A stretch of DNA of 64,000 nucleotides from Oopsacas minuta. Its lineage: Eukaryota > Porifera > Hexactinellida > Lyssacinosida > Leucopsacidae. The position numbers and the translations under genes were made by a program. The DNA lies in contig JAKMXF010000244.1 in the NCBI GenBank assembly GCA_024704765.1, positions 487,905-551,904 of the forward strand. The letters are read 5' to 3'. Shown one piece after another: positions 36,500 through 47,071 of this stretch (position 1 is its first letter; every line of letters begins with the position of its first letter). The notes beneath the pieces are model-generated. The model worked only from the letters and a program-made list of their open reading frames with translations, was not told the DNA's origin and did not search any database.

Positions 36500-37856
36500 G
36501 ACATTCGTATGTTAGTTATTCTTCAGTTACCATAGCCATAATATATTCATATTCTATTTCTTTTAATTAATCTCAGTTTAGTGTATATCTAGATTTCTGT
36601 ATTACTATATGGTAATTAAGATTACGTCATATATTGAAAACCTGATGTGATACAACAAAATTGAAATCAACAAAAGAACCGCAATAGTCGACTTACTATA
36701 CAGTAATAATGTATTTTATAAGCCTATCTCTAAAATTGAACGCGTAAAACCCTAATACTAAGAATTCGCAATAATAGCCCACTGTGTCAAGTATCCCGCT
36801 CTTAAACGTAAACGAAGTGCAGCACGAAAATTTCCGTCGTTTTCATTTGGTTCTGCAATGTTTAATTTTGCAGATTCTCCCATATGTCCACGGAAGGCTA
36901 ATTCCTGCTGATCAAGAAAGATAATAGTTTCTATTATAGACACAAGTCTATCATGATCAGTTTGTTTCCATTGCATTTGCTGTTGGTTTAGTTAGTCACG
37001 AATATCCAACCCATAAGCCTCAGTCATCCGCTTGAAAGTTTCGTTTTTGACACAACAATCTTTATGGTAAGCAAGCTAACTATGAGTGTTAAATGTATTT
37101 ATGGCCATTTGTAGCTGATGAATGGAGAAATTACAAAGGATCTTACTTTTTGCATTCCTCCTTTACCCACTTGCTCATTGTTCCTATCTAAAAACATTAC
37201 ACATATTTTACAAAATGCGCACGATAAGTATTCAGAATAAGCGAACCATGGGAAAAGAGTTAACCAGCTACCGTTGAAATACCTTTTCCTACTTCCATCA
37301 GTAATAGGTGGATAAGTATAATTTCCGTTTGGGGTCCAACAGTTAATTAATTTCTAGACGAAGTTCTTCATTCACTAATTGGTTTCATAGACAAATAGTC
37401 CAATATCCAAGTGATGTGGATGCGAATATTGGGTTCTATATTAATAGAAGTGGCAATATCCTGGTCTGAATGATTGAAAGAGATGTCTTCTGTTGTAGTT
37501 ATTGATATCTCCAATTCGTTTTCAGAAAGCGTTTCATTTTCAACCACTGTTTGTTTCGAAAGAAAAAAATCAAAAGTATCCGCGGAACGTTTAGCCATTA
37601 TGGGTAGATTATATGAATTATGGAATCAACCCATTTATATATATATATAAAATATGTATTATGAACCTTAGTGTGAAATAAATCATTAGATGAACAATGG
37701 AAGGTAAATATGAAATTAACAGCTGAACTATTGTCCTAAATATAAGCAGTAGTCCAATGGCTCTAATTTTTCAATGACAAATTATAATTATTGTCATTAA
37801 GAAATCACTTTTTACCCCCCCCATTACCAAATGCTGGGTACGCTACTAGTAGGTAT

Positions 37857-38545
37857 TAGAAGATTCAAATTGAAAATTTTCAGATAAACTAAACATTACT
37901 AACCTGGTCATATACCTTGATCTACATTTAAGTAGATATTATACATTACAAATATATTTCTCACAAATACAAAAGAAGAAAAGATGTTTCAGTGAGGAAT
38001 ATATAAAGAAATAGAAGAAAATTCGGAAGCTGCAGAGGACGATCTAGTAAAATCGTGTGAACTATCGAGGGTTAATCTGTGTATAAATAGATTCGGTCAG
38101 TCAAACGACATCGAACAATGGGTCACTCGATAGAGATTGGACACATTTTTAGAATGGAATGTTGTCACAATCATAAGGAAATATTGGGTTGCTAAGGGAA
38201 AAATACTCCAAATATGGTCAATATTTATACTAAACGGCTGGAAATTTTGAGTCCAGACAAGAATAGAACCATACAAGATTGATATAGAAGCAATCGAATA
38301 CGCTAGCCCACATTTACAATACATCCGATTTCTATTGGACAGCAAGTAATTGTTCTCGGAAATTCCAAACTTCCAGTAGTCAGAATTTCAAAGACCATTG
38401 TTTCCGGAGTTCAGTATGATCCTCCAATACATTTCAAACAATAAAACTAATTGTTGAAAGTTTTTGGGTTGAGGTCATTTTTTTCTGATATTGGTCAGTC
38501 AAATCATAGGATCTAAAATATACAAAGGTAAGAAAGAATACTTAC
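37857..38545. other. UBR4 intron 3, nothing recognised
   Basis: A short AT-rich stretch between the hAT and exon 3. No supported feature. Confidence 0.5.
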
Positions 38546-38762
38546 TCAAATTGAGGCGTCATAGGTGAAGTCGCATTGATATTAAAAGGACATAAGATTT
38601 CATTAACTCTACGAAGTATAATATTTGTCTGGAAAAGTCTGAAATTCTTCTCAACGTGGTTTGGGAATTGAGAAGAGTGTAAAAATGAGGCAAAGTTGTC
38701 GCAGGCATCAAGTGCATATTTGAATACTTGTAAATAACTAAATGGCGGCAATTGTTTAGGAT
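38546..38762 (-). CDS. UBR4: UBR4-like, exon 3
   Basis: The acceptor is strong (CTCTATTTTTCTAG|AT, exon start 38762) and the donor is consensus (TTTGA|GTAAGT, exon end 38546). The 217 nt encode a helical segment (PPFSYLQVFKYALDACDNF, ending CPFNINATSP) that lines up with human UBR4 around CLEIYDMIGQAISSS...LFLILNLSP. An earlier acceptor-like AG near 38804 would be out of phase with exon 2, so the internal AG was chosen. The exon ends with two bases (GA) that the single first base of exon 4 completes. The 7.9-kb intron before it contains the uncharacterised ORF family; the 21.7-kb intron after it contains most of the window's transposons. Confidence 0.75.
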
Positions 38763-40422
38763 CTAGAAAAATAGAGTAAATCCATGATGGTAATTCATGC
38801 TTCAAATGGAAAATAATAATTAGTTGTATAATATCTAATAATCTAAGAAATAGGTAACCTCTAAAAGCGGAGCAACATTGGTCAACTATATTATTTCCAT
38901 AGATTCGATTCGAACTTCTATAAGCGGAGCGGGGAGTAGAAAATGGGGAGCAGGGGCCTCAATAGGCGGCCCGCTGAAAGTTTCAACATCCAACGAGAAG
39001 ACTCTCAAAGACAACAAAAATACAATATAAGCAATTGAATTTTAAGAATTGTGGATATCACAATGAAAATGGTTAAAAACGAATTTAAGAGAGGTAGATA
39101 GATTTGAATAATTTGCTCATTGTTAGGAGAGTCGGTCATTGTGGGTGATAACAATCGAAAGCTAACATCGATCGACTGCTTTCAGGTATTTTAACTTTTC
39201 AAATGTATACCTTTCCAAAATAATTATGAGATTCAATCCCCAGGTGTTCCCGAAAACCATTCTTGTTCATGGACCATAGCTATTATAAGTTTCACTATTT
39301 CAGCTTCTTTGTCTGCTATATAAATTCGATTAAATTCTATGATTTGATCCCTTTTCCTAGTCTCAGCCATGTCCTAGATGGATTCCTCAATTAACAATTT
39401 GATATATATTCAGAGAAAAATATACCTTTTGAATTATTAATCGTTAAAGTAAAAATATTTTATTTATAAATATAAGATTAATAATTGATGCTACCGTTAA
39501 ATTTAGATATCCAATGAATGCATATTATATACAGCACTCGAAGTAACTACAGTTTAACAAATAAATATTCTTAATTACTTTCACCAAAAAGACTATAACC
39601 AATATAAAAATTCTAGAATAGCACAGAGGTGTAGAATATTTTCTCTTTCGAAAGGTGTGAAATTTTGGCAACTTTCCTTTCATAATGTTTTGTTTCAGCA
39701 CAGAAAAAGGTTGACCAGTGCGAAATACTGGCACTGGGGGTCCGATGGATTAGGGGAGGCACACCCGACAAATATCTTCAATTCTTTCTACGCCATAAAT
39801 CACCGTATTTCTATCTAGTTTGGGTTGTATGGCTTTCATGGAGAACAAAATTTAAAATTACAACATGTGCCGACAGCTTAGTCAATTAAATTCAACTTGT
39901 TTAAAAAGTGACACCTGTTAATTGGAGGCACTATGAAAGGTTAGGTTTAATCCAATGCACATAGTGCGACCTTATAAACAAATTGAACATAATAGACTAA
40001 GCTGTGGGCACAGGTGCAATTTTGTACTTTTTCCCCACCCCGCTCGGGTTTCAAATCCATCAAACTATATATTTACAAATGAATATGATTATCCAGCCCT
40101 TATAATGTTCAATTTGTTTGCAGTAATTATCGGTTGACTAAAAATTATTAATAGAAGGGAATAAGGGAAGAGATGTCATCGGTACAAATTCAAGGGTGCC
40201 AAATTCGTAATCAACGTATTCAATTACCCCCTTATGCTGTTTAGAACAATCTTCTACGATTACACAACTCAACAAGATTTCTCATCAGAGATCACATACA
40301 TTTATCTTAGCATACTTTTGAATGCTGAACTCGAATCTGCAATCAGAATTCTCTAGCACGTCTAGTTATTCTGAAATCCAATATCCATTTTTTCAATAGT
40401 ATAGTATTACCTAGTTACTAAA
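38763..40422. other. UBR4 intron 2, anonymous part
   Basis: A duplicated phrase CTAAAAGCGGAGC / CTATAAGCGGAGC occurs at about 38861 and 38919, followed by GC-richer DNA to 38985, possibly a decayed MITE. Otherwise only the short repeat unit at 39898-39937. Confidence 0.4.
39898..39937 (+). repeat. Short interspersed repeat, single unit
   Basis: The unit reads CTTGTTTAAAAAGTGACACC then TGTTAATTGGAGGCACTATG. It is preceded by GACAGCTTAGT at 39873, a phrase also found before the 12757 pair (12736). The shared flank suggests that the repeat is longer than its best-conserved core. Confidence 0.5.
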
Positions 40423-41125
40423 TTGCTATATGAGCATGCCTATTTTGATTCAATTATCTGGAATATAAATGACTTTACTTATTTGAATTCAGCAAATCAA
40501 ATTATAAACATGCATCGTAATTGTAGAACTCATCCCGACAATTTCTGTTACGTTTGTGGTCATTTTTGCGTAAAATCACAAAGACGACCAATAACAAATC
40601 AATTAAAGAACATATACAAATTGTACTTCGAATGTCCACTTGGTGACCAAGACAAGTCGTGGGCACCACATGTTATATGCACTTCTTGTTCAAGTGGACT
40701 ACGTGATTGGTTGAACAAAAGGAAAGTTTCAATGCCATTTGCAATACCCGTGGTCTGGAGGAAACAGAAAAATCACCTTGATGATTGTTACTTTTTCCTT
40801 ATCGACATCACAGGATTCTCAGCCAAGAATAAGCACGCTCTTGTTTACCCAGACTTGGATTCTGCTCGCAGGCCAATTCCACACGACATCTCATTACCAA
40901 TCCCAATTCTCTAGCTACAGCAAATTAAAATCGGGTCTGATATGGTGGAAGATGTTCATGCAGATTCTACAGATGCTAATTATGTCCCGGAAGATGAATT
41001 ACTAGAGCCACAAACATTTCCACAGGGAGAATTGAATGACCTGGTCAGGAATCTAGACTTATCTAAAGACAAAGCTGAACTCCTTGCATCCAGGCTCAAA
41101 CAGAAAAACCTACTCGACAAAGATG
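40423..41125 (+). pseudogene. Uncharacterised zinc-ribbon ORF family, copy A (5' part)
   Basis: Frame 40423-40914 carries DNFCYVCGHFCVKSQRRPIT, KLYFECPLGDQDKSWAPHVI, ICTSCSSGLRDWL and AIPVVWRKQKNH, then CYFF, DITGFSAKNKH and RRPIPHDISLPIP. The continuation at 40942-41125 has PQGELNDLVRNLDLSKDKAE and SRLKQKNLLDKD. Three Cys pairs suggest zinc ribbons. I remember this arrangement from many unnamed, multi-copy invertebrate proteins, but know of no assigned function. Similarity to the family ends at about 41125, where another transposase-like sequence takes over. Copy B at 43110-44760 preserves the downstream two thirds. Likely mobile-element derived; inactive because of the stop at 40914 and the missing 3' part. 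Confidence 0.6.
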
Positions 41126-41628
41126 TCGACAACACAACAAGCATTGGCGTTTATCTCTGATTATGCAGCCTTCTCAATGATGAAAAAGTTCATTGAAACT
41201 TCCGAATTGTGTAACGAGTGTGTCCTTTTCTTGACTCAAGATAAAATTGTACTGGTTGAGGATATTCCACCTCTTTTCGAATTGATTCAGCTGTCTGATC
41301 TTGGTAGATTAAAGTGGCCTTCGACAACTGTTTGATACATAGTTATTACTCTTTGGAAAATATTCACCGGAATAAACAGAACCCGACCATGTCGAGTCAC
41401 TTTGTTGCTTCTAACTCCCGCTCAATACTAGTTGAGCTGGCTCTGTTAAAACTTGAGAGCGAAGAAAACGATGAAGTGGAATATGAGTGTTCACAATGTA
41501 ATGTAACCGGGAGAGAGATGTTACATTCTATGCTAATGACAACCAGCAATTGCTTTCTTAATAATAAAGCAAAAAAATCAAAAATCCATACCCCATACCC
41601 ATTTGGAAATGAATATAGTAAAGCTTAA
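41126..41628 (+). pseudogene. P-element/THAP9-like transposase C-terminal fragment (tentative)
   Basis: Across two frames the sequence reads ALAFISDYAAFSMMKKFIE, CNECVLFLT, FELIQLSDLGRLKWPSTTV, VITLWKIFTGI, SRSILVELALLKLESEEN and ECSQCNVTG. The order (a GY/DYAA segment, a CxxC, then a D.G.L.WPS motif and a helical tail) resembles the C-terminal part of P-element-like transposases. No THAP finger or catalytic part is present. It directly abuts copy A of the zinc-ribbon family, so it is either an insertion remnant or the natural 3' part of a different arrangement of that family. Confidence 0.4.
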
Positions 41629-42529
41629 TTCAAAGCAATCTCATCATTTATTAGTATTCTTATATATTTATATTGTTGTATTACATGTACTTTAGTATCT
41701 AATCTGTTGTGGAGATAATAACTACTATTAATCAGTGAATTTATAAATTTGAAATTAATACAACTCGACTCCCAGTTATCCCTGGTTTATTAGAGTGAAT
41801 AGGCCTTATGTATAGTAGGGTGTGGCTCTGTATAAGTTATGTTTCACCTTTGACCAACTTTTGATATGCTAATTATGTGTTGTTCTGATCATAATACTTG
41901 TACATAAGCAGCTATTCAGCACCGCAACTTCCATCCGTAGATTACACAAATTACTGTAAAGGTTATGATTTTCCATGTTGTCATGTGTTCGAAAAGTATT
42001 TCCTAGGTGTTATTTGTACTTCTTGGCCTTGAGAATTGGCGGGTTTCCTTGAACACCCCTACAAGTTGCTAAGTAGGTTGAGAAATCGCTAAGAAGGTGA
42101 TTTAATCGGAATATTAGGGGATTATCACTAGAGTGAATTTATCAGAGAATATGAGCATTTCTAACTTACTATTTGGATAGCAGTTGTGGAATTTCATTTC
42201 ATAATCGTTAGATATGGGCCTTCATAGTGGGCTGGAAAAATGTTCCACCAGTTCCGAAATTCACGAGAACCAAAAAAAATTGATTGGATTGTACAAATGA
42301 TAACCAAATTTGACGACATAACTATAATTAATTACTTACTATCAATAACACATTTATTCGTGCCAAATGTACAAATATTTTATATATAGAATTGCCTATC
42401 AAATTAAATAGATTTGAAGTAATCTATGGGTGAATACCGTGAATAGGCTATAGTTTCATAGGCTGTGATGGAACTGGTATCTGCTGAGGATCCTGTATTA
42501 ACGTCGGTATCACGGATGGCCCAAACAAT
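41629..42529. other. UBR4 intron 2 spacer
   Basis: AT-rich, with no supported ORF or repeat. Confidence 0.45.
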
Positions 42530-42990
42530 GTCAAGTACACCCATCACTTAATTCAGGATGATATATTGGGCTCCGTGGCAGCGGAAGACATCGTCCGAGA
42601 AATCAAAGAATCGGGTGTATCTTCCCTGTAAGCTGACGAAACGAAGGATTTAGCAAAAGTAAAACAGCTGTCGTTATGCCTGCGATACGTGAAGGATGGG
42701 CAGATCAAGGAACGATTAATTTAGTTCACAGCATGCAGTGATCTAACCGCCTTGAGATTGTGCGACGTCATCCTTAACACTTTCCGCGACAATGCTGTGC
42801 CAATTGATCAATGTGTTGTTGTATTACGACGCTGTCCTGTAATGAGCGCCACTTGTCTGGTGTTGAAGAGCACTTCAAAGAGCATTGCCCTGGAAAGATA
42901 TGCGAAGTGGCTTGTGCGATCGGACGGATAAAGGTATGTTCGCAGTGTTGCAACGGATGCACAACTTATGTCTATAACTGTAGTTCACAC
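42530..42990 (+). pseudogene. hAT (ZMYM-like) transposase core fragment
   Basis: With frame changes it reads DILGSVAAEDIVREIKESG, then ADETKDLAKVKQLSLCLRYV (42637), LTALRLCDVILNTF, NAVPIDQCVV, and MSGHLSGVEEHFKEHCPGKI-like residues. This is the DETxD...QLSxxLRYV to GASVMSGHLSGVQ core of ZMYM-type hAT transposases. Both ends of the element and the rest of the protein are missing. It belongs to a different subfamily from the two larger ZMYM-type hATs (DETKD rather than DESAD). Confidence 0.7.
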
Positions 42991-43109
42991 TAGGGTTGTT
43001 GCTGTCAGAAGACAATCCTGCTCTAAATCGCATTAATTTCATGGAGTGGAAATTTCCGATAATAGATTAGTATCTTTCTATTTTCTTTTAATAGTTTTTA
43101 AAATTTGCT

Positions 43110-44760
43110 TGCATATCTGTACGTGGTTGTAAGAATTCTGCTGATTCTTTCTGTTACATTTGTGGTGAATTTACAATAACGAAGTACCATCCTATTAATA
43201 CTGAAAACATTAAACAGCTATATGAGTTATACTTTGGATGTAGGCTCGGAGATCAAGAGAAAAAATGGGCGCCACGCATTATTTGCATGAACTGTGCCTC
43301 TTGTCTATCACAGTGGTTTACCGAACAGGCCCTGGCTTTAGTTTCGGAGTGCCAATGATTTGGCGTGAACAACGAGATCATACAACTGATTGCTACTTTT
43401 GCATGACTTCGATTAAAGGATTTAATGGAAAAAACGAAAAAAGTATCACGTATCCCAATCATCCTTCTGCAATTCGGCCCATAGCTCACTCAGATGATAT
43501 TCCTGTACCAACACCACCTGTCTCTTTACCCAATAGTGATTCGACATCATCTGATGGAGATTCTAATGAAGATAATGTTTACTACCAACCTGAAAACTCC
43601 CAAATACGACACATATCACAAGTAGAACTGAAAGACCTAGTGAGAAATTTGCTATTAACAAAAGGCGAAGTGACTCCTTGCATTTCATCCTCAAGATTGG
43701 AATGTGTTGGAAGATGAAACAAAGGTAACCTTTTACCGCAAGCGAACTGCAGATCGTACTCCTTATTCTACATGAAGGGTGACCTTTGATATTGTAACAA
43801 CATATATAGTCTTTTCAGTGCCTTTAATATTGACTGTGATGTTAGTGAGTGGCGGTGTTTATGGTTGCTCCAAAGTACAGTGTCAAGGCCGTGTTACTAG
43901 CAATGGAAATATATCCATCAATACCAATTGCTCATTCAGTAGCACCTAAGGAAAGCTACGGTAATATGAGATTCATTTTAGATAGCATTCAGTATGATGA
44001 TCATAAATGGTCAATTTGCGCAGGCTTAAAAGTTGTCGCTATTTTAACTGGATTGCAGAGTGGATACGCCAAATACTGCTGTTTTCTTTGTTTGTGGGAC
44101 AGTCGTGACAGGAAAGAGCATTATAGCCGAAAAGAATGGCCAGTGCGTAATACGCATATCCCAAGTAGAAACAATATAAAGAACCGTGCTTCAATCGATA
44201 AGTCTGATGTATTGCCACCTCCATATTACATCATATTGGGCTTAATGAAACAAATGGTCAAGGCGATGAACAAAACTCTACCACCTTATAATTATCTTGT
44301 CGAAAAATTTCCAAATCTCAGTAGAGCAAAAGAAAAGAAGGCATCTATGAGGAACCACAAATCCAACAGCTCATATTTGACAGTTCATTTGATGCTTCAA
44401 TGAACGATATCGAACTAGCGGCATGGGTTGCATTTGAGAATGCGTGCGGCGGGTTTCTTGGCAACATAAGGAGATGAATTATGTTCACTTAATTGGAAGG
44501 CTATTAGAAACATATCAAACGATGGGCGGTAATATACCTCTAAAATTGCATTTTCTAATGTCACATCTTAAATTCTTTCCGGAAAACCTGGGAGAAGTGA
44601 GCGATGAACAAGGAGAAGGTTCCACCAGGACATTTCAACGATGGAGAGAAGGTAGAAGGGCAAGTGGAGCCCAACAATGCATGCAGACTATTGTTGGATG
44701 CTGAAGCGTGATAAACCAGAAGCGGTGTACAACCAAAATGCATGGCGAAACATTGTGGCC
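43110..44760 (+). pseudogene. Uncharacterised zinc-ribbon ORF family, copy B
   Basis: This is a longer copy of the 40423 family. It starts at CYICGEF (43150) and YFGCRLGDQEKKWAPRII (43222), then continues in frame 43265-43717 (VPMIWREQRDHTTDCYFCMT, RPIAHSDDIPVPTPP, HISQVELKDLVRNLLLTK). Frame 43849-44403 has VKAVLLAMEIYPSIPIAHS, KESYGNMRFILDSIQYDDHK and GYAKYCCFLCLWDSRDRKEH. The end (44600-44750) reads FHQDISTMERRWKGKWSP and ADYCWMLKRDKPEAVYN across a frameshift. Shifts and a gap at 43720-43850 break it. The start may follow a splice acceptor (TTTTCTTTTAATAG at 43097). No catalytic motif that I recognise; no terminal repeats found. Confidence 0.65.
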
Positions 44761-46660
44761 ATAATTCACTATTATATTAACATATCAACTATTTATACTA
44801 CTTAAGAAATACACATTATCCTTCTTGTGCCATTATTTAAAGTTATGAGTTAACGCTCACGATACAATCTTAGTGTAAATGTCCATATTTTAACAGTATT
44901 TCACGAAATTTAATGGTAATTTTCAAAAAAATGTGGTGTGATGGAGTAAAAGAGCCATCAGATCTGTGATGAGCATAACAAAATTGCTATAAATCACATA
45001 ATTGATGTAACGTATTATTCCAAAACAAAAATTTGTTGGACAGTGATATTAGTCGAACAAATGACAACCCTAGACAAATGAGAACGATGGAATTATGTTG
45101 TCGTTTCAACAATTTAAGGAGTACAACTGATCACATGTTGATAGGAACCATCCAAATTATCCACAAATGTGTTACTAAATAGGTTATGAGATTCAGCTAT
45201 TATAATTAGGACCGGATAGATGAAGTGGCAGTCTGAAATTAAAATAAAAATAATAGATGAATGAATTGTGAGAAGTCGAAATGCATTACACACATTGGAG
45301 TTCGCATACAGCAGACACTCGCTAATCCGAACAGGGCCAAAGGTTATACAACTTTGAAAAATGTACCCCTAGAGTGTATAGTGTTGTTTCAAATATAAAT
45401 GCATTTCACTAATCCGAAAGAAAAATTTGAATTGGAACAGTGGTGTTTACGTTAGGGAAGATGTACTGTATTAGCAAATCGTATTTGCATGATTTTCTTT
45501 GCTAACACGCAGATTTGTTAAACTATTCAACATCCAAAAGTGAAAAGTAAGACCACAAGTAAATTTCGCATTTGATAATTAGATAAAGCTATTCTGTCAC
45601 ATATACTATGAACGCAGAGCTCGATTTTTCACATTAAGTCCAAATCGGGCCACTGTGCTAAAGTAGGAACATTCTATACCAGATACAAATAATAGGAAAT
45701 AGCATTAAATACTAATGAAGGCCAACTCATAACTAATTCTGGAACAGGGAGAAATCCGAAGTTCACTGTATTTATACAGGCACACATATTTAGAGTTGTA
45801 CTGAATATCCGGTTCTAATCTGGTATATACTACGCATATTCAAATAACAATCCTGGCAGATAAACAGATTAGATATTTGTAAGATGAAAGTACCAGCAAA
45901 TTCATTATATTTCGCTAAGAATACGATTATACAAGTAGTAGGAAACTGAGAATTTAGGTAGTGATAAACTTGGTTGAGTAGATAAATATTTCACCGCACC
46001 GGAAAAAAATTGGAACAGACACACCTTGATATTTAACGTTATTCTGGAGATTTATTTCAGTTTTACAATCCTTACAATCACTAACCAGATTTCAGGGTCC
46101 GATCGATGCAGAGAATCTCAAACCAGTGTAGCATAATTCTATTAGTCATGAAATATTGCAAAGGTACGTTCAGGCTTGAATATATGCTGAATAGATACTT
46201 AGCAATACAAATACATATAACTGTAAACTATTTCATATCAGCATGACGTCATCTGATTGTTTAAGCATCGATTACACAAGAATCACTCTTATCATGAGCT
46301 CCAAGGTATGGACATCTTTATCTACTGGCCTAACTCGATATGAGGTCAACATGAACTGTCATATTATTTAGTCTTTATTAGATAAATACTCAATTATTGT
46401 GATGTATTGATTCATGAATTCAAGAACCATTCAAGAACCCGCAAATACAAAGGAACTGAAAAATACTGATAATGAAAAAGGAAGATACTTATGATGACTG
46501 ATGTGTATACGGTTCAAAGCAGAATACACATATATTTGTCAATTACGATGAAAGTTTCGAGTTCGGGTCCTGAGCAAATGAACACATTTGACGAAATGAT
46601 GACATAACACAATATGAATAAGCAGAATACTACGATTTAATAAATATATAATCACAATAC
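44761..46660. other. UBR4 intron 2, right part
   Basis: Contains a pogo-like MITE (45309-45468). The rest is anonymous AT-rich DNA. Confidence 0.5.
45309..45468. mobile_element. Pogo/Tigger-like MITE, 160 bp
   Basis: The ends are CAGCAGACACTCGCTAATCC and, inverted, CAGTACATCTTCCCTAACGT, with TA on both sides (45307-45308, 45469-45470). The phrase CTAATCCGAA occurs near the left end and again inside (45408). Similar design to the MITE at 28913 but a different sequence family. Confidence 0.8.
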
Positions 46661-47071
46661 CTGAATTTTGTGAAAACTGAACAGTGGAATAGAGAATTTC
46701 GCTGGAGAGGACGGTAAATAAGGTTGAGTAGCATGCATTAGAAATTAATCGAATAGATTCAGGAGAAGTATCGAATAACACAGGGATTGACATCAAGTGT
46801 ATCAATGATAAAAGTTCATATAACAGAATTTCACAATTTGGAACGCTATCATTTGATGAAATCTTTCTTGTGCTAATATTCGAACACGGGCATAATAATG
46901 ATGAAATGAGAGAGAGCAAAAAACTAGAATCAACACGGGACTGTAAATATTTCAAGTTGTATAAAATAACAGACTCTTTAATAGTGGGATTAGTTAATTG
47001 GTGATTATTGTCGTTAGAAGAGATAACATTTTCTGAAGATGGTTTAAAGAGGACATCGCGAAAATGAAAAC
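46661..47071 (-). CDS. UBR4: UBR4-like, exon 2
   Basis: The exon is bounded by an acceptor (CTTCTTTAG|GT at 47071) and a donor (TTCAG|GTATTG, last exon base 46661), and its 411 nt are open throughout. The first third is Asn/Ser-rich. The remainder (NLKYLQSRVDSSFLLSL, then ELLSLIHLMSIPVLFDTSP) aligns with the human UBR4 stretch containing LNLPYFLRYINRFQDAV and MALDTLSLPVLEPLNPS. It starts with two bases that complete the codon opened by exon 1 and ends with one base, which fits exon 3. The reading frame is open well upstream of the first apparent start, and that supports an internal exon rather than a small free-standing ORF. Confidence 0.75.

Larger units (their letters stand above)
33079..36786 (+). 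mobile_element. RAG1-like transposon, copy 3, both ends present
   Basis: The element lies inside the hAT at 31297-37848. Its left end is CACAATGGGCTACTAG (33079). Its right end, read inverted from 36786, is CACAGTGGGCTATTATTG. The heptamer-like CACAATG/CACAGTG followed by GGGCTA is shared. Removing it reconnects the hAT reading FRAALRLRLRAG...AKAKYLSPN. It is 3708 bp, or about 3.2 kb without the internal MITE, and carries only the RAG1-like gene, with no room for a RAG2-like partner. Flanks (AGAGT; TCAAG) do not give a clean 5-bp duplication, so the exact outer bases or the flanks have changed. Confidence 0.8.
31297..37848 (-). mobile_element. hAT transposon (ZMYM/TTF type), host of nested insertions
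   Basis: One end is CAGTGGCGTGCCCAAGGGAG at 31297; the other, read inverted from 37848, is TAGTAGCGTACCCAGC. The 8-bp target duplication is GTAGGTAC (31289-31296) and GTAGGTAT (37849-37856). Minus-strand transposase remnants in order: MAKRSADTFDFFLSKQT (37598), FRGHMGESAKLNIAEPNEND and FRAALRLRLRAG (36900-36800), then an interruption by RAG1-like copy 3, then AKAKYLSPNIHNENINF, LADESADVSAHEQLSISVRY (32880-33030), the ETRWVERHDAI-type block (32440) and the dimerisation block TTATSGRSFSTLKRVKKYLR (31600-31660). It is the same subfamily as 23839-26574. Without inserted DNA the element is about 2.8 kb. Confidence 0.9.

Noticed and set aside
33074-36791. Target-site duplication for RAG1-like copy 3
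   Set aside because: The five bases outside each end (AGAGT and TCAAG) do not match. ACTTGA and ACTCTA on the hAT strand are only loosely similar, so no duplication is claimed.
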